The notes under the pieces were generated by a model. It did no database searches. It saw only the letters and a program-made list of their open reading frames with translations, and had not been told where the DNA came from. Shown one piece after another: positions 52,260 through 63,080 of a stretch of DNA of 64,000 nt. Position 1 is the stretch's first letter, and each line of letters opens with the position of its first letter. This DNA comes from Planomicrobium soli (GTDB lineage: Bacteria; Bacillota; Bacilli; Bacillales_A; Planococcaceae), in the NCBI RefSeq assembly GCF_003014655.1, contig NZ_PYAT01000009.1, positions 1-64,000 of the forward strand. The letters are read 5' to 3'. The translations under genes were made by a program, and so were the position numbers.

Positions 52260-53186
52260 TTATTGTTTCACCAGTTCCAATTCTACTGGAATTGATGTTT
52301 CCACTTTTTCACCTTTAAGAGCTTTGACAGCTGTTTCAAGCGAAGTTTCACCGATCATTGCCGGTTTTTGAGCAACTGTCCCTGCTAAACGACCAGCTTC
52401 TACCGCTTTTACCGCATCATCAGTCGCATCAAATCCAACAACTATGATGTCTTTTCCAGAAGCTTCAATTGCTTCAAGAGCGCCCAATGCCATTTCGTCA
52501 TTATGGGCAAATACACCTTTGATGTCCGGGTTTGCTTGCAAGATGTTTTCCATAACCGATAAGCCTTCTGAACGGTTAAAGTTAGCTGTTTGTTTTGCAG
52601 CCACTTCTACTTTTCCTTCTGCGACATTGTTGAATCCTTCACCGCGTTCGCGTGCTGCCGAAGACCCTGGCACCCCTTCTAACTCCGCTACTAGAGCCCC
52701 TTCGCCAACCAACGATACTAAATGTTCACCAGCCATTTCACCGCCGGCTACGTTATCTGAAGCAATGTGAGAAACAACCTCGCCGCCTGCAGAACTGCGG
52801 TCAACTGTGATTACAGGAATATTTGCCGAATTTGCTGATTCGACTGCTGCTGCAACCGCCTCAGAATCAACTGGGTTGATCATGATCAAATCAACGCCTT
52901 GCTGGATCAAATCTTCTACGTCACTTGCTTGTTTTGAAGCGTTGTCCTGTGCATCTACTACTGAAAGTGTAGCACCTAGTTCTTCCGCCTTCGCTTCTGC
53001 TCCTTCATTTAAAGTAACGAAGAAGGGATTATTCAATGTTGAAATTGAAAAACCAATTGTGTAATCCTCAGATCCTTCCCCGCCGCTTCCACTTTTCTCT
53101 TCGGAACTTGAGCCAGGAGCTTCCATAGAGCAAGCTGCCAACGTCATCATTGCCATTAACATTGATACTAATTTCATTTTCTTCAT
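52260..53186 (-). CDS. rbsB: Ribose-binding lipoprotein RbsB
   Basis: A 308-aa periplasmic-binding-family protein anchored by a lipobox (LAACSMEAPG). Sugar-binding landmarks include GFSISTLNNPFFVTL, LIMINPVDSEAV, ITVDRSSAGG and VFAHNDEMALGA. It is last in the operon, after rbsC. GGGGTG lies before the ATG. Confidence 0.96.
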   Translation of the reverse strand: MKKMKLVSMLMAMMTLAACSMEAPGSSSEEKSGSGGEGSEDYTIGFSISTLNNPFFVTLNEGAEAKAEELGATLSVVDAQDNASKQASDVEDLIQQGVDLIMINPVDSEAVAAAVESANSANIPVITVDRSSAGGEVVSHIASDNVAGGEMAGEHLVSLVGEGALVAELEGVPGSSAARERGEGFNNVAEGKVEVAAKQTANFNRSEGLSVMENILQANPDIKGVFAHNDEMALGALEAIEASGKDIIVVGFDATDDAVKAVEAGRLAGTVAQKPAMIGETSLETAVKALKGEKVETSIPVELELVKQ

Positions 53187-53199
53187 TTTACTACACCCC

Positions 53200-54144
53200 T
53201 TATGCTGTTTTTTTTCGGTCTAAAAGAACTGCTAACAATATGACTGCACCCTTCACCACTTGCTGGAAGAAGGAAGAAACCCCAATTAAATTCAATCCAT
53301 TATTTAATACGCCAATGATCAATGCACCGATTAATGTTCCGACAATCCATCCGCGTCCGCCGGTTAAGCTTGTACCACCTAAGACAACAGCTGCAATAGC
53401 ATCAAGCTCGAACATTTGACCAGCAGTAGGTTGTGCAGAGTTCAAACGTGAAGTTAAAATAATCGCAGCCAACGCCGATAATAATCCTACAAGTGAATAA
53501 ACGTAAATTTTAATCCGGGTTGTGTTGATGCCTGAAAGAATAGATGCTTCTTCATTTCCGCCTACTGCATAGACTCTACGGCCAAATGTAGTTTTCTTTA
53601 AAATGAAATACAAAATGCCGAAACTGATCAGCATTGTTACAACTGGCACTGGAATTCCAAACAAATAACCTTTTCCAAGCATTTGGAATGGCACGCTATC
53701 GCCTAACCCAGAAACCGGGCGGCCTTCCGTGTACACCAACGTCAAGCCCCGATAAATTGTCATAGTTGCAAGGGTCGCGATAAATGGCGCCACTTTCCCT
53801 TTGGCAATGATGATCCCGTTGATAGCGCCGAGAACCGCACCGAGCAATAATCCGACAAGCATCGCTAAAATAGGATCAACACCGCTCGCCATCATGCCGG
53901 CTGTCAATGCCCCTGTCAGCGCAAGGATAGAACCTACCGATAAATCAATGCCCCCTGTTAAAATAACGAAGGTCATACCGAATGCGATCAATGCATTGAT
54001 TGACACTTGGCGCAAAACGTTCATCAAGTTGCTTATTGCTAAAAACCCTGGATTCAAAATGGTAATGATCGCGATAATAACAATCAAGCCAATAAATGGT
54101 GCGATTTTTTGGAACACCGATTGATTACTTTTCTTTAACTGCAA
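53200..54144 (-). CDS. rbsC: Ribose ABC transporter permease RbsC
   Basis: A 314-aa permease with about eight helices. Family signatures are [39 protein letters not shown] and [15 protein letters not shown]. The TTG at 54144 is preceded by AGGAGG at a spacing of 8; a longer frame from 54165 starts before that Shine-Dalgarno and is rejected. It overlaps the end of rbsA by 20 bases. Confidence 0.95.
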   Translation of the reverse strand: MQLKKSNQSVFQKIAPFIGLIVIIAIITILNPGFLAISNLMNVLRQVSINALIAFGMTFVILTGGIDLSVGSILALTGALTAGMMASGVDPILAMLVGLLLGAVLGAINGIIIAKGKVAPFIATLATMTIYRGLTLVYTEGRPVSGLGDSVPFQMLGKGYLFGIPVPVVTMLISFGILYFILKKTTFGRRVYAVGGNEEASILSGINTTRIKIYVYSLVGLLSALAAIILTSRLNSAQPTAGQMFELDAIAAVVLGGTSLTGGRGWIVGTLIGALIIGVLNNGLNLIGVSSFFQQVVKGAVILLAVLLDRKKTA

Positions 54145-55627
54145 TATTTCCGCCTCCTGTGGCAAAATGCATAATACGTTCTTGTGTCATTTCGTTTTTT
54201 GGTAAATCAGCTGTCACTTTCCCCTCGTGCATAACCAATACACGGTCCGCCATGCCAATCACTTCAGGCAATTCAGACGAAATCATCAATATCGCCACGC
54301 CACGTTCTGCCAATTCATTGATAATCGAATAAATCTCTTTTTTCGCCCCGACGTCAACCCCACGTGTCGGCTCATCTAGAATCAACAATTCGGGTTCAAT
54401 GCCAAGCCATTTCGCAATAACCACTTTTTGCTGGTTTCCTCCACTTAATGATTTGGCGCTTTGCTCGGGTCCAGAAGTCCGAATACCAAGCCGCTTAACC
54501 ATATCATCGTAGAGAGTGCGTTCTTTCTTTTTAGAAATCAGGCCATTTTTGGAAATGGCGGAAAAATTGGTCATACTGACATTTTCTTCGACTGTAAAAT
54601 CGACAATTAACCCTTCGGATTTCCGATCTTCAGTCACGTAGCCGATGCCAATTTCTTTCGCTTTTTTAGGACTATCAATTTTAATCGGAAGGCCATCGAA
54701 TTCGATGGTTCCCCCATCCAATTTTTTATAGCCAAACAACGATTGAACAACTTCCGTACGCCCAGCGCCCATCAAGCCTGCGATAGACAAAATTTCTCCC
54801 TTGCGAAGCTCAAACGATACATTTTCAAAGCAATCTTTCCGGCTAAGGCCTTTTACTGCCAGCTTTACTTCTCCAATAGCAGACTTACGTTCAGGGAAGC
54901 GCTCGCCTAATTCCCGGCCAACCATCATCTGTACAATTTCCTCAAAAGATGTTTCACTGATTTTTCGTTCGCCAACATATTCGCCATCTCTTAAAATTGT
55001 AATACGATCGCATAACGAAAAAATTTCTTCCATACGATGAGAGATGTATATAAATGATACGCCCTGTTTTTGCAATTGCCGAATTGTCGCAAACAAAGTA
55101 TCAATTTCGCGATCCGTTAATGCTGCGGTCGGTTCGTCCATGATAATTACTTCAGCATCTACTGATAGCGCTTTCGCAATTTCTACAATTTGCTGCTTGC
55201 CAACTGAAAGAGTGCTCGCAGGAGATGCCGGATCGATATCCAATCCAAGATCCGCTAATATCTTTTGTGTTTTCTTTTCCATCTCTTTTGTTTTTAATAT
55301 TCCAGTCCGACCAAACGTTTCCTCTCTTCCCAGAAACAAGTTTTCCGCAATAGAGAGGTAAGGCAGGATATTCAGCTCTTGGTGGATAACTGAAATACCC
55401 GCTTCCTCTGCTTGTTTCGGAGAAGTAAATTCCACCGGTTCTCCCTTTACTTCAACTGTCCCGGAATCACGGGAGTAAATACCGGCCATTATTTTCATTA
55501 AAGTCGATTTGCCAGCGCCATTTTCACCCATTAATGCATGAATCTCACCTTTTCCCAGTGAAAACTGAACGTTTTTCAATACCTGATTGCTGCTGAATGA
55601 TTTAGATATGCCGGTCATTTTGATCAC
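54125..55627 (-). CDS. rbsA: Ribose ABC transporter ATPase RbsA
   Basis: A 500-aa tandem ATPase. N-half: Walker [13 protein letters not shown], signature [15 protein letters not shown], Walker [14 protein letters not shown]-half: degenerate Walker [12 protein letters not shown], signature [14 protein letters not shown], Walker [13 protein letters not shown]. Length and order are typical for sugar importers of the carbohydrate uptake 2 family. Confidence 0.97.
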   Translation of the reverse strand: MIKMTGISKSFSSNQVLKNVQFSLGKGEIHALMGENGAGKSTLMKIMAGIYSRDSGTVEVKGEPVEFTSPKQAEEAGISVIHQELNILPYLSIAENLFLGREETFGRTGILKTKEMEKKTQKILADLGLDIDPASPASTLSVGKQQIVEIAKALSVDAEVIIMDEPTAALTDREIDTLFATIRQLQKQGVSFIYISHRMEEIFSLCDRITILRDGEYVGERKISETSFEEIVQMMVGRELGERFPERKSAIGEVKLAVKGLSRKDCFENVSFELRKGEILSIAGLMGAGRTEVVQSLFGYKKLDGGTIEFDGLPIKIDSPKKAKEIGIGYVTEDRKSEGLIVDFTVEENVSMTNFSAISKNGLISKKKERTLYDDMVKRLGIRTSGPEQSAKSLSGGNQQKVVIAKWLGIEPELLILDEPTRGVDVGAKKEIYSIINELAERGVAILMISSELPEVIGMADRVLVMHEGKVTADLPKNEMTQERIMHFATGGGNIAVKEK

Positions 55628-55644
55628 TTCGATTCACCTGCCTA

Positions 55645-56031
55645 TTAAAAAATTACGCCAGACTGAAGGACAATGTTCGCATAGGGGGTCGCTTCTCCTG
55701 TACGTATAATCAACTTCGCTTTTTTGCTAAGTTCTTTTAGTTCATTATGTGATATGTAATCAGTGTTAGTAAGAGTCAGAACATCAGCTTCGATTTCGGG
55801 ATTCTGTGTTTTTATCTCTGAAGCAATGAAAGCCTTTTCTGCTTGAAAGTCATCCAGCACTGCTCTTAATATGGTTAAAAATGCCGGTTCTCCCAGTTGA
55901 TAAGATAAATCAATGCATGGCACATTTGAAGGAATTGGCAAACCGCAGTCTGCAATGACCAGCAAATCCGTATGGCCAAAAGAAGCGAGGGAAGCTGCAA
56001 TATCGCGATTGATCATGCCATGCTTTTTCAT
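55645..56031 (-). CDS. rbsD: D-ribose pyranase RbsD
   Basis: A 128-aa protein: MKKHGMINRDIAASLASFGHT contains the catalytic His, and IADCGLPIPSNVPCIDLS is diagnostic. It converts beta-ribopyranose to furanose forms for the kinase. It overlaps rbsK by four bases (ATGA). Confidence 0.96.
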   Translation of the reverse strand: MKKHGMINRDIAASLASFGHTDLLVIADCGLPIPSNVPCIDLSYQLGEPAFLTILRAVLDDFQAEKAFIASEIKTQNPEIEADVLTLTNTDYISHNELKELSKKAKLIIRTGEATPYANIVLQSGVIF

Positions 56032-56909
56032 TGAAGTTCACCTTCCATCCTGTTCATTACTGCTTCTCGGGTTGGCATTCCACCTTGTGCCCCAAACTTT
56101 TCTACCGATAAAGAAGCTGCTGCATTCGCAAAACGCACCGCTTCTGCAAATGGCATTTTTTCAGATAACGCAACTCCGAGCGCTCCATTGAAAGTATCTC
56201 CTGCACCAGTCGTGTCTACAGCTTTTGTCGGAAAGCCCTTCACGGTGACTAGTTTTTCACCGTCGTAAAATTGAGCTCCTTTTCCACCTAAAGTCACGAC
56301 CAACCGGTTTGGATATTGTTCGAGCGCCTGCAGCCAATCTTCTCCGAAAATTTCTTCTGCTTCTGTTTCATTAGGTGTTAGATATGTGCAATATTTTAAA
56401 AGTTCTCTATTGAAACCGCTTGCAGGAGCGGGATTTAAAATGGTCGGAACTCCGTTCTCATGGCAAAGCTCTAATGTTCTTTGGATGACTGGAATCGGCA
56501 TTTCCAGCTGCATGATGACGATAGAGCTAGTGGATAATTGATCTTTAGAAGCATCTATTTCTTCCGGCATTACTTTATGGTTGGCCCCCGGTACAACTAT
56601 AATCCGGTTATCGCCTTCCGATAGTAAAATATTTGCGATCCCGCTTGCACCCTCTTTGCGTTTGACAGCATCCAACTGAATATTTTCAGCTTTCAATCCA
56701 GCCAACAGCTCTTCTCCAAATGCATCAAGGCCTACAGCTCCGACCATTTGCACTTCACCGCCCAGTCTTGCAGCAGCAACTGCTTGGTTAGCACCCTTTC
56801 CACCCGGCACTGTTGTATATAAATTTCCCAAAACTGTTTCTCCTTGTTTTGGGAAGATATCCGTACTTACAACCAGATCCATATTTATGCTTCCTACCAC
56901 TGTAATCAT
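56028..56909 (-). CDS. rbsK: Ribokinase RbsK
   Basis: A 293-aa PfkB-family kinase: N-terminal GSINMDLVVSTDIFPKQGET, GGKGANQAVAAARLGG, and the C-terminal signature VDTTGAGDTFNGALGVAL with the catalytic Asp. It phosphorylates ribose at O5. It overlaps rbsR by four bases (ATGA). Confidence 0.97.
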   Translation of the reverse strand: MITVVGSINMDLVVSTDIFPKQGETVLGNLYTTVPGGKGANQAVAAARLGGEVQMVGAVGLDAFGEELLAGLKAENIQLDAVKRKEGASGIANILLSEGDNRIIVVPGANHKVMPEEIDASKDQLSTSSIVIMQLEMPIPVIQRTLELCHENGVPTILNPAPASGFNRELLKYCTYLTPNETEAEEIFGEDWLQALEQYPNRLVVTLGGKGAQFYDGEKLVTVKGFPTKAVDTTGAGDTFNGALGVALSEKMPFAEAVRFANAAASLSVEKFGAQGGMPTREAVMNRMEGELQ

Positions 56910-57889
56910 TCTATCCCGCTCCTTGTAGTTCCACGTAAAACGAGCTTTACTGGAACTTCATAAAATTGATGATCAATTTCCTGATTTTCTATTCTTTTGA
57001 TTAAGACGCGCGTTGCAATTGCGCCCATCTTATAAACATCTTGTGCAACAGTGGTCAAACCAGGTGTCAACATCTCACCTAGAGCCACTCCATCAAATCC
57101 TACAATCTGAAGCTTCTCGGGTACTGCTATTCCTAATAAGGCGGCAGCTTTTAACGCTCCGGCTGCTGAAACGTCGCTGCTTGCAAATATTCCATCAATT
57201 TCTGGATGGTCTCTCAGCATTTGTTCAACGATTTTCTGAGAGTCTGCGAAATGGAAAGGACAAGAAACAACATGATAGTTGGCGTCGACTTGCTGAATGG
57301 TCTCCATAAACCCTTCATAACGGTCATTTGCCGGATTCAAATCTTCCGGCCCGCGCAGGAACAGAATATTTTTGCAGCCTCGGTCCAGTAACGCTTTTGT
57401 CCCTAAGCTGGCACCTTCCTTATTATTGGAGGATATAGTCGGTATTTTTTCGTTGATTATGCGATCTAGTGCCACAATTGGCAAGTTTGCATTAGCGTAA
57501 TGTGGAGCGTCCGATTGATTGGACGTTACAATAAAACCTGCAATATATTTTTTCTTCAAGGTTTCAATATAATTCTTTTCTTTCTCCGGCTTTTCGTCCG
57601 AATTGCATAAAATTACCGTGTAGCCATAAGTTAAGGCTATATCTTCTACCGCTCTGGCTAGTTCCGGAAAAAAGGGATTGGTTATGTCGGGCAATATAAG
57701 ACCAATCAGATTGGATTTTTTTGTATTTAGAGAGCGGGCCACTGGGTTCAATTCGTACTTTAATTCTGCTACTGCAGCTGAAACTGCTTCAGCTGCTTCT
57801 TGGCTTACATAACCAGTAGAATTTAAAAATCGCGAAACTGTGGCAACTGATACTCCTGCTTTTTTTGCTACATCTCTAATTGTAGTCAT
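56906..57889 (-). CDS. rbsR: Ribose operon repressor RbsR
   Basis: A 327-aa LacI-family repressor. The N-terminal HTH is TIRDVAKKAGVSVATVSRFLNS with hinge NPVARSLNTKKSN; the ligand domain follows (IGLILPDITNPFFPELA, GIFASSDVSAAGALKAA). It is the first gene of rbsRKDACB and represses it through the operator just upstream. ATG. Confidence 0.96.
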   Translation of the reverse strand: MTTIRDVAKKAGVSVATVSRFLNSTGYVSQEAAEAVSAAVAELKYELNPVARSLNTKKSNLIGLILPDITNPFFPELARAVEDIALTYGYTVILCNSDEKPEKEKNYIETLKKKYIAGFIVTSNQSDAPHYANANLPIVALDRIINEKIPTISSNNKEGASLGTKALLDRGCKNILFLRGPEDLNPANDRYEGFMETIQQVDANYHVVSCPFHFADSQKIVEQMLRDHPEIDGIFASSDVSAAGALKAAALLGIAVPEKLQIVGFDGVALGEMLTPGLTTVAQDVYKMGAIATRVLIKRIENQEIDHQFYEVPVKLVLRGTTRSGIE

Positions 57890-57913
57890 ATCAAGTGCTC
57901 CGATCTTCTAGTA

Positions 57914-57960
57914 TGTGTAACCGGTTACACAACTATACAAAAAGGAATAAAAGTTGTCAA
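57914..57960 (-). promoter_or_regulatory. rbs promoter and LacI-type operator
   Basis: Minus strand: TTGACA (57960-57955), 17 bases, TATAGT (57937-57932), then the perfect 18-base palindrome TGTGTAACCGGTTACACA (57931-57914). The operator starts right after the -10 and covers the transcription start. The palindrome also resembles a CcpA cre site, so catabolite control is possible. Confidence 0.92.
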
Positions 57961-57978
57961 TAGTCTTATAATGTAAAA

Positions 57979-58010
57979 AAAACAAGCCGTTTTTAACAGC
58001 CTGTTTTTAA
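57979..58010 (-). terminator. Terminator of the symporter gene
   Basis: Minus strand: AACAGGCTG/CGGCTTGTT (two G-U pairs) followed by a T-run. Confidence 0.75.
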
Positions 58011-58022
58011 ATATGCTATAGC

Positions 58023-59270
58023 TTATCCTACTGTAACTTCTTCTGCCTCTAAACCGCGCTTTTTTTCCGTTTCAGATACATACATTGCACATGCGGCATC
58101 TCCGGAAATATTGATCGCCGTTCTTGTCATATCAAGCAAACGGTCAATCCCAAGAACGAGGCCGATGCCAGCGACCGGCAAGTTAACACTCGAAAGCACC
58201 ATCGCTAACATGATTAAGCCAACGCCCGGGACTCCGGCTGTACCAATGCTAGCCAGTACTGCAGTCAACACGACTGTTAAAAGCTGTGTCATTGTCAAAT
58301 CCACACCATAGGCTTGGGCGATGAACATAGTGGCCACACCTTGCATGATTGCAGTTCCATCCATGTTGATGGTAGCGCCTAGCGGCTGGACAAATGAACT
58401 GATCGATTTTGGAACTCCAAGCTCTTTTTGCGCAGCTTCCATTGATACTGGCAAGGTTGCAGTACTGCTTGAAGTACTGAATGCTACACTCATGGCCGGC
58501 GCAAATTTCTTGAAGAACCAAATCGGGTTTTTCTTTGCTAACAGTCCAACGGTGCCGCCGTACGTAAATGCTGCATGAATCGCAAGAGCCGCGAGCACCA
58601 CGAACATATAGGAAGCCATTGCCTTGATTGCAGACAATCCTTGGGAACCAATAGCCGTAGCAATCAACCCAAATGTGCCGAAGGGCGCAAATTTCATGAC
58701 GATGCCGACTAAATACATCATAACTTCGTTGCCTTGTTCAATAAGGTTGACAATGCCTTTCGTTCTTTCGCCGAGAGCAGTCAACGCCAATCCGATAAAA
58801 ACGGCAAAGACGATAATTTGAAGCATATTGCCTTCCGTTAAGGCAGCCAATGGATTTTTCGGGATAACATTTAGTAAGGTGTCGGCCACTGAAGGGGCTT
58901 TTTCAGACTCGAATGTGGTGCTTTCCAAATCGAAGTCACCCGCAAGTCCGGGTTGAATAACTGCAGCTAATCCCAGGCCTATCACTATCGCAATAGAAGT
59001 CGTTATTAAAAAAAAGCTGATTGTTTTCAATCCAATTCTGCCTAATTTGGCTGGATCGCCAAGCCCGGCAGTCCCTAAAATGATGGAAAAGAGCACAAGC
59101 GGCACAACTAGCATGCTGATCAAACTGAGAAAAATTTGGCCAAGCGGCACAAACAAGTATGTATTTAAATTGTTAAAAGAGCCGGGGGCAAATAAATTAA
59201 TAAGCAGACCGACAATCGCTCCTAAGATGAGACCGGTGAGTATTTTCACTGTCATATTGTTTTTCTTCAT
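58023..59270 (-). CDS. Dicarboxylate/amino acid:cation symporter (GltP/GltT-like)
   Basis: A 415-aa DAACS-family transporter with eight helices and two hairpins. Signatures: the Ser-rich hairpin SVAFSTSSSTATLPVSM, NMDGTAIMQGVATMFIAQ, and the C-terminal DRLLDMTRTAINISGDA. It imports glutamate or C4-dicarboxylates with H+ or Na+. It is a single-gene unit. Exact substrate is not determined. Confidence 0.95.
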   Translation of the reverse strand: MKKNNMTVKILTGLILGAIVGLLINLFAPGSFNNLNTYLFVPLGQIFLSLISMLVVPLVLFSIILGTAGLGDPAKLGRIGLKTISFFLITTSIAIVIGLGLAAVIQPGLAGDFDLESTTFESEKAPSVADTLLNVIPKNPLAALTEGNMLQIIVFAVFIGLALTALGERTKGIVNLIEQGNEVMMYLVGIVMKFAPFGTFGLIATAIGSQGLSAIKAMASYMFVVLAALAIHAAFTYGGTVGLLAKKNPIWFFKKFAPAMSVAFSTSSSTATLPVSMEAAQKELGVPKSISSFVQPLGATINMDGTAIMQGVATMFIAQAYGVDLTMTQLLTVVLTAVLASIGTAGVPGVGLIMLAMVLSSVNLPVAGIGLVLGIDRLLDMTRTAINISGDAACAMYVSETEKKRGLEAEEVTVG

Positions 59271-59479
59271 TCATCGAGTCTCCTTCTTTTTTTAAGACAT
59301 ACCCTTAAGTTTAAAGGAACAAAACAGAAAATTACAGGAATACGCAAGAAAGAAGTAATTTTAATATAACTTTATAGTTCAGAAAGAGAAAAGAATCAAT
59401 TAGTCATTTCTTCTTTTGCAGCACATATTGGTCGGAAAATCGGAAACGGATTGTCCCGTACTAACTTCTAAATAGAAAA

Positions 59480-59514
59480 ACAGCCCTCGCTCCAGTGCGA
59501 GGGCTGTTTTGAAA
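59480..59514 (-). terminator. Terminator of yebC
   Basis: AACAGCCCTCGC/GCGAGGGCTGTT with TCCAGT loop and a T-run on the minus strand. Confidence 0.93.
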
Positions 59515-59516
59515 TC

Positions 59517-60236
59517 TTATTCCCCCAAGTCGACGTTATGATAAACTTGCTGAACGTCTTCAAGGTCTTCGATTGCATCAATCATTTTTTCAAATTGTGC
59601 TTGCGCGTCTTCCGGAAGCTCTAATTCATTTTGCGCCAGCATTGTCAATTCCGCGACTGTAAAATCGGTGATGCCAGCTGTTTTGAATGCTTCTTGCACC
59701 GCATGGAATTGATCTGGTTCAGCATAAACGATGACGGAATCTTCCTCTTCAAGAATATCGCGAACATCAACATCCGCTTCCATCAGTAGTTCCAGCACAT
59801 CGTCCGCCGTTTTATCTTCAACACCGATAACCGCCGTCGGATCGAACATGTAAGCAACCGATCCGCTAACGCCCATGTTTCCACCATTTTTGCCGAAAGC
59901 AGCGCGGACATCTGAAGCTGTCCGGTTTACATTATTCGTTAATGTATCCACGATGACCATTGAACCGTTCGGCCCAAAACCTTCGTAACGAAGCTCGTCG
60001 TAACTTTCTTCAGAGCCGCCTTTGGCTTTTTCAATTGCCCGGTCAATGATCGCTCTTGGAACACTATATGTTTTCGCGCGTTCAAGCACGACTTTCAACG
60101 CTTGGTTCGATTCCGGATCCGGCTCGCCTTGCTTGGCGGCAACATAAATTTCACGTCCGAATTTTGCGTAAATACGGCTTGTATTCGCGTCTTTTGAAGC
60201 TTTCTTTTCTTTAATATTATTCCACTTGCGGCCCAT
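59517..60236 (-). CDS. YebC/PmpR-family protein
   Basis: A 239-aa protein of the TACO1/YebC family: [59 protein letters not shown] and a C-terminal [14 protein letters not shown]. The family is annotated as a DNA-binding regulator, and recent work ties it to translation of polyproline stretches. GTGGGAAAT is a weak Shine-Dalgarno for the ATG at 60236. Confidence 0.94.
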   Translation of the reverse strand: MGRKWNNIKEKKASKDANTSRIYAKFGREIYVAAKQGEPDPESNQALKVVLERAKTYSVPRAIIDRAIEKAKGGSEESYDELRYEGFGPNGSMVIVDTLTNNVNRTASDVRAAFGKNGGNMGVSGSVAYMFDPTAVIGVEDKTADDVLELLMEADVDVRDILEEEDSVIVYAEPDQFHAVQEAFKTAGITDFTVAELTMLAQNELELPEDAQAQFEKMIDAIEDLEDVQQVYHNVDLGE

Positions 60237-60362
60237 TGTATTTCCCACTTTCTTTCATCTTTAAATATGAAGAACGTTCACCCGTTCTATTATATAATAA
60301 ACCTCTGCTTTTTTTCGAGTTATGCAGCGAAAAAGCAACGCAATCCATGGAGGATATTGCCG

Positions 60363-60584
60363 CTATTTTTTCGTTTTATCCACTCGGTGATACTCGGAAA
60401 TCTGGATAACACGCACTTTACCTGTATGCAGTTCGTGGTAAATGCCGCGGCTGTCAGTGAATGAGACAAATTGCTCCCGTTCGCTTTGGATAAGGGCTTC
60501 CGCTTTTTCCTGCGATTCCACATGTATAAACCGGCGAATGTAATGCTCTTCATCAAAGAAGTATGTTACTTTGAATTCCTTCAT
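60363..60584 (-). CDS. Hypothetical small protein
   Basis: A 73-aa protein, charged (KVTYFFDEEHYIRRFIHVESQEK, SFTDSRGIYHELHTGKVRVIQ), with a beta-alpha-beta look. AAGGGGG lies nine bases before the ATG at 60584, which sets the start. No family recognised. It overlaps nothing and has its own upstream region. Confidence 0.65.
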   Translation of the reverse strand: MKEFKVTYFFDEEHYIRRFIHVESQEKAEALIQSEREQFVSFTDSRGIYHELHTGKVRVIQISEYHRVDKTKK

Positions 60585-60759
60585 CTTCTTCATCCCCCTT
60601 CTATACGTGCTCTGGAGTTTCCGCATTCTTTATTTTATAGCTTTTCACCAGTCTGTTCAACTTCCTTCGCCAAAAGCGTTTCCTTAAAGTTGATGCACAA
60701 TTGATTAAATGAGAAAATAGAAAAGGCAATCAAATGAACGCAACTAAAGGAGCGAGAAC

Positions 60760-61374
60760 ATGAAAATTTATGATATTTCATCCCCTATCTACGAAGGAAT
60801 GCCGGTTTACAAAAACAAAGAAGAAAAACAACCGAAATTCCATACAAACACAAACGGGCATGTAACGGAATCCCGCATCGAAATCGATGCGCATACAGGA
60901 ACTCACATCGACGCACCATTACATATGATTAACGACGGCGACACTTTTGAATCCATTTCACTGGAAAAGTTGGTTGGCCAAGCAAAAGTTGTTGATTTGA
61001 CTCACGTCAAAGACGGCATTGCCAAGTCAGATCTAGAAACCCTTTCCATCGAAAAAAATGATTTTATCTTGTTTAAAACAAGCAACTCATTCGATAAGGA
61101 ATTCAATCCTGAATTCATCTTCTTAAAAGAGGACGGCGCTAATTATTTGGCTGAAATCGGCATCAGAGGTGTGGGCATTGACGCGCTTGGCGTAGAGCGC
61201 AGCCAGCCGAACCACCCTACCCATAAAGCTCTATTCAAGGCAGATATCATTGTTATCGAAGGTTTGCAATTGAAGGAAGTTGAACCAAAAAGCTATTTGA
61301 TGGTTGCAGCGCCGCTTAAATTGATCGGCATTGACGCTTCTCCGGCACGTGTTATTTTAATCGAAAACGAATAA
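60760..61374 (+). CDS. Cyclase-family protein (KynB-like metal hydrolase fold)
   Basis: A 204-aa protein of the cyclase/arylformamidase family. The metal site is HTGTHIDAPLHM (family HxGTHxDxPxH). Other family parts are SSPIYEGMPVY, GIRGVGIDALGVE and HKALFKADIIVIEGLQL. The family includes kynurenine formamidase; no kyn genes are nearby, so the substrate is unknown. AAAGGAGCG precedes the ATG. Confidence 0.9.
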   Translation: MKIYDISSPIYEGMPVYKNKEEKQPKFHTNTNGHVTESRIEIDAHTGTHIDAPLHMINDGDTFESISLEKLVGQAKVVDLTHVKDGIAKSDLETLSIEKNDFILFKTSNSFDKEFNPEFIFLKEDGANYLAEIGIRGVGIDALGVERSQPNHPTHKALFKADIIVIEGLQLKEVEPKSYLMVAAPLKLIGIDASPARVILIENE

Positions 61375-61408
61375 AAAGAATGGCTTCCTAGGAAGCCATT
61401 CTTTTTAT
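61375..61408 (+). terminator. Terminator of the cyclase-family gene
   Basis: AAAGAATGGCTTCC/GGAAGCCATTCTTT followed by TTATT. Confidence 0.93.
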
Positions 61409-61465
61409 TCAGCTTGTTAAGGAAGTCCAGGAACAAAAAAGCAAGAACGCGCCACTTGTTCAAAG

Positions 61466-61540
61466 AGCTCGGGGTGAATGAAGCGGAAAGCGTCCGGCTG
61501 AAGTGCAATGAACCGCTGCCAAACTTTCTTGATAGTTTGA
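61466..61540. repeat. Second copy of the structured intergenic repeat (3' part)
   Basis: Contains GCGGAAAGCGTCCG (61483-61496), identical to 116-129 near the left end of the window. Both copies then show a CTG-rich run, an AATGAA and a GCTGCC...(G/T)TTTGAAA-like tail. Only the right part of the element is present here. Confidence 0.5.
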
Positions 61541-61545
61541 AAAAG

Positions 61546-61573
61546 CATGGCTTCCGCGGAAGCCATGCTTTTT
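61546..61573 (-). terminator. Terminator of gndA
   Basis: AGCATGGCTTCC/GGAAGCCATGCT, a perfect hairpin with T-run on the minus strand, ending at the gnd stop codon. Confidence 0.95.
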
Positions 61574-62982
61574 TATTGCCATTTTGTATGAAAAGTTCCT
61601 TCTTTGTCCGTGCGCTGATATGTATGCGCGCCAAAGTAATCCCGTTGTGCTTGGATTAGATTTGCTGGCAAAGTCTCAGAACGGTAGCTGTCGTAGTAAG
61701 CAAGCGCGCTCGAGAATGCTGGTACCGGAATGCCCTGTTCGATTGCAATCGACAGCACTTTACGAAGCGACGACTGGTATTCGCCCACTACGGATTGGAA
61801 ATACGGGTCAATAAGCAGATTCGGCAAATCCGCTTGGCGGTCGAATGCTTCTTTGATTTCCTGCAGGAAGCGGGCACGGATGATGCAGCCGCCGCGGAAA
61901 ATCATTGCGATGTCGCCGTATGGGATTTCCCAGTTATATTCTGCAGAAGCGGCACGAAGCTGGGCGAACCCCTGGGCATATGAACAGATTTTACTCATGT
62001 ACAGAGCTTTGCGGATTGCTTCAATCAGTTCTTTGCGGTCGCCGGCAAATGGTTCTGCTTCAGGTCCTGACAGCAATTGGCTTGCTGCTACGCGCTCTTC
62101 TTTTATTGCCGAAATAAAGCGGGCAAAAACAGATTCCGTTACAATCGGCAAGGAAACACCTAAATCCAATGCGTTTTGGCTTGTCCATTTTCCTGTGCCT
62201 TTTTGTCCGGCTTTGTCCAGAATTTGATCGACCAGTGGATTGCCGGTCTCCTCATCAACTTTTGTGAAAATATCAGCCGTGATTTCGATCAGATAGCTGT
62301 CCAATTCGCCTTTATTCCATTCGGTGAAAATTTCGTGCAGTTCTTGAGCGTTCAGCCCAAGCGCATGTTTTAAGATAAAGTAGGATTCTGAAATTAGTTG
62401 CATGTCCCCGTATTCGATGCCATTATGCACCATCTTCACATAGTGGCCGGCTCCTTCAGCACCCATGTAGGCGCTGCATGGAACACCGTCCACTTTTGCC
62501 GAAATGTCAGCAAAAATCGGCGCGACTTTTTCATATGCTTCTTTCAAGCCGCCTGACATGATAGAAGGGCCAAAGCGTGCGCCTTCTTCGCCGCCAGAAA
62601 TACCAGCACCAATAAAATGGATGCCTAATTCTTGAAGCTCCGCTGTACGGCGGTTAGTGTCTCTGAAAAATGTATTTCCGCCATCGATGATTACATCGCC
62701 TTCTTGAAGATGCGGTATTAGCGATTGAATGACGTCATCCGTAGTTTCACCAGCTTTTACCATCATCAAAATCTTGCGGGGAATTTCGAGCGATCCCACA
62801 AATTTCTCGAGCGTATCGGCTCCGACAATATTTTTATCTTGAACTTCGTTGTTTGCAAATTCTTTTGTCCGGTCTGTCCAGTAATCGTATACCGATACCG
62901 AATAGCCTCTGCTTTCAATATTCAGTGCCAAATTCTTCCCCATGACACCTAGACCAATAACGCCCATCTGCTGCTTAGCCAT
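61573..62982 (-). CDS. gndA: 6-phosphogluconate dehydrogenase (decarboxylating)
   Basis: A 469-aa NADP-dependent enzyme of the oxidative pentose phosphate pathway: N-terminal Rossmann [64 protein letters not shown] (catalytic Lys) and a C-terminal [20 protein letters not shown]. Length is full. It lies 98 bases after zwf on the same strand, so the two probably work as a pair. Confidence 0.97.
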   Translation of the reverse strand: MAKQQMGVIGLGVMGKNLALNIESRGYSVSVYDYWTDRTKEFANNEVQDKNIVGADTLEKFVGSLEIPRKILMMVKAGETTDDVIQSLIPHLQEGDVIIDGGNTFFRDTNRRTAELQELGIHFIGAGISGGEEGARFGPSIMSGGLKEAYEKVAPIFADISAKVDGVPCSAYMGAEGAGHYVKMVHNGIEYGDMQLISESYFILKHALGLNAQELHEIFTEWNKGELDSYLIEITADIFTKVDEETGNPLVDQILDKAGQKGTGKWTSQNALDLGVSLPIVTESVFARFISAIKEERVAASQLLSGPEAEPFAGDRKELIEAIRKALYMSKICSYAQGFAQLRAASAEYNWEIPYGDIAMIFRGGCIIRARFLQEIKEAFDRQADLPNLLIDPYFQSVVGEYQSSLRKVLSIAIEQGIPVPAFSSALAYYDSYRSETLPANLIQAQRDYFGAHTYQRTDKEGTFHTKWQ

Positions 62983-63080
62983 ACTATTACCTCATTCCAT
63001 GCGAATTTAATGTCTATTAATCATCTTATCTCTTCAAAAGTATACCATTTTTGTTCAACGACATTCTGTATGCCTGTTGA

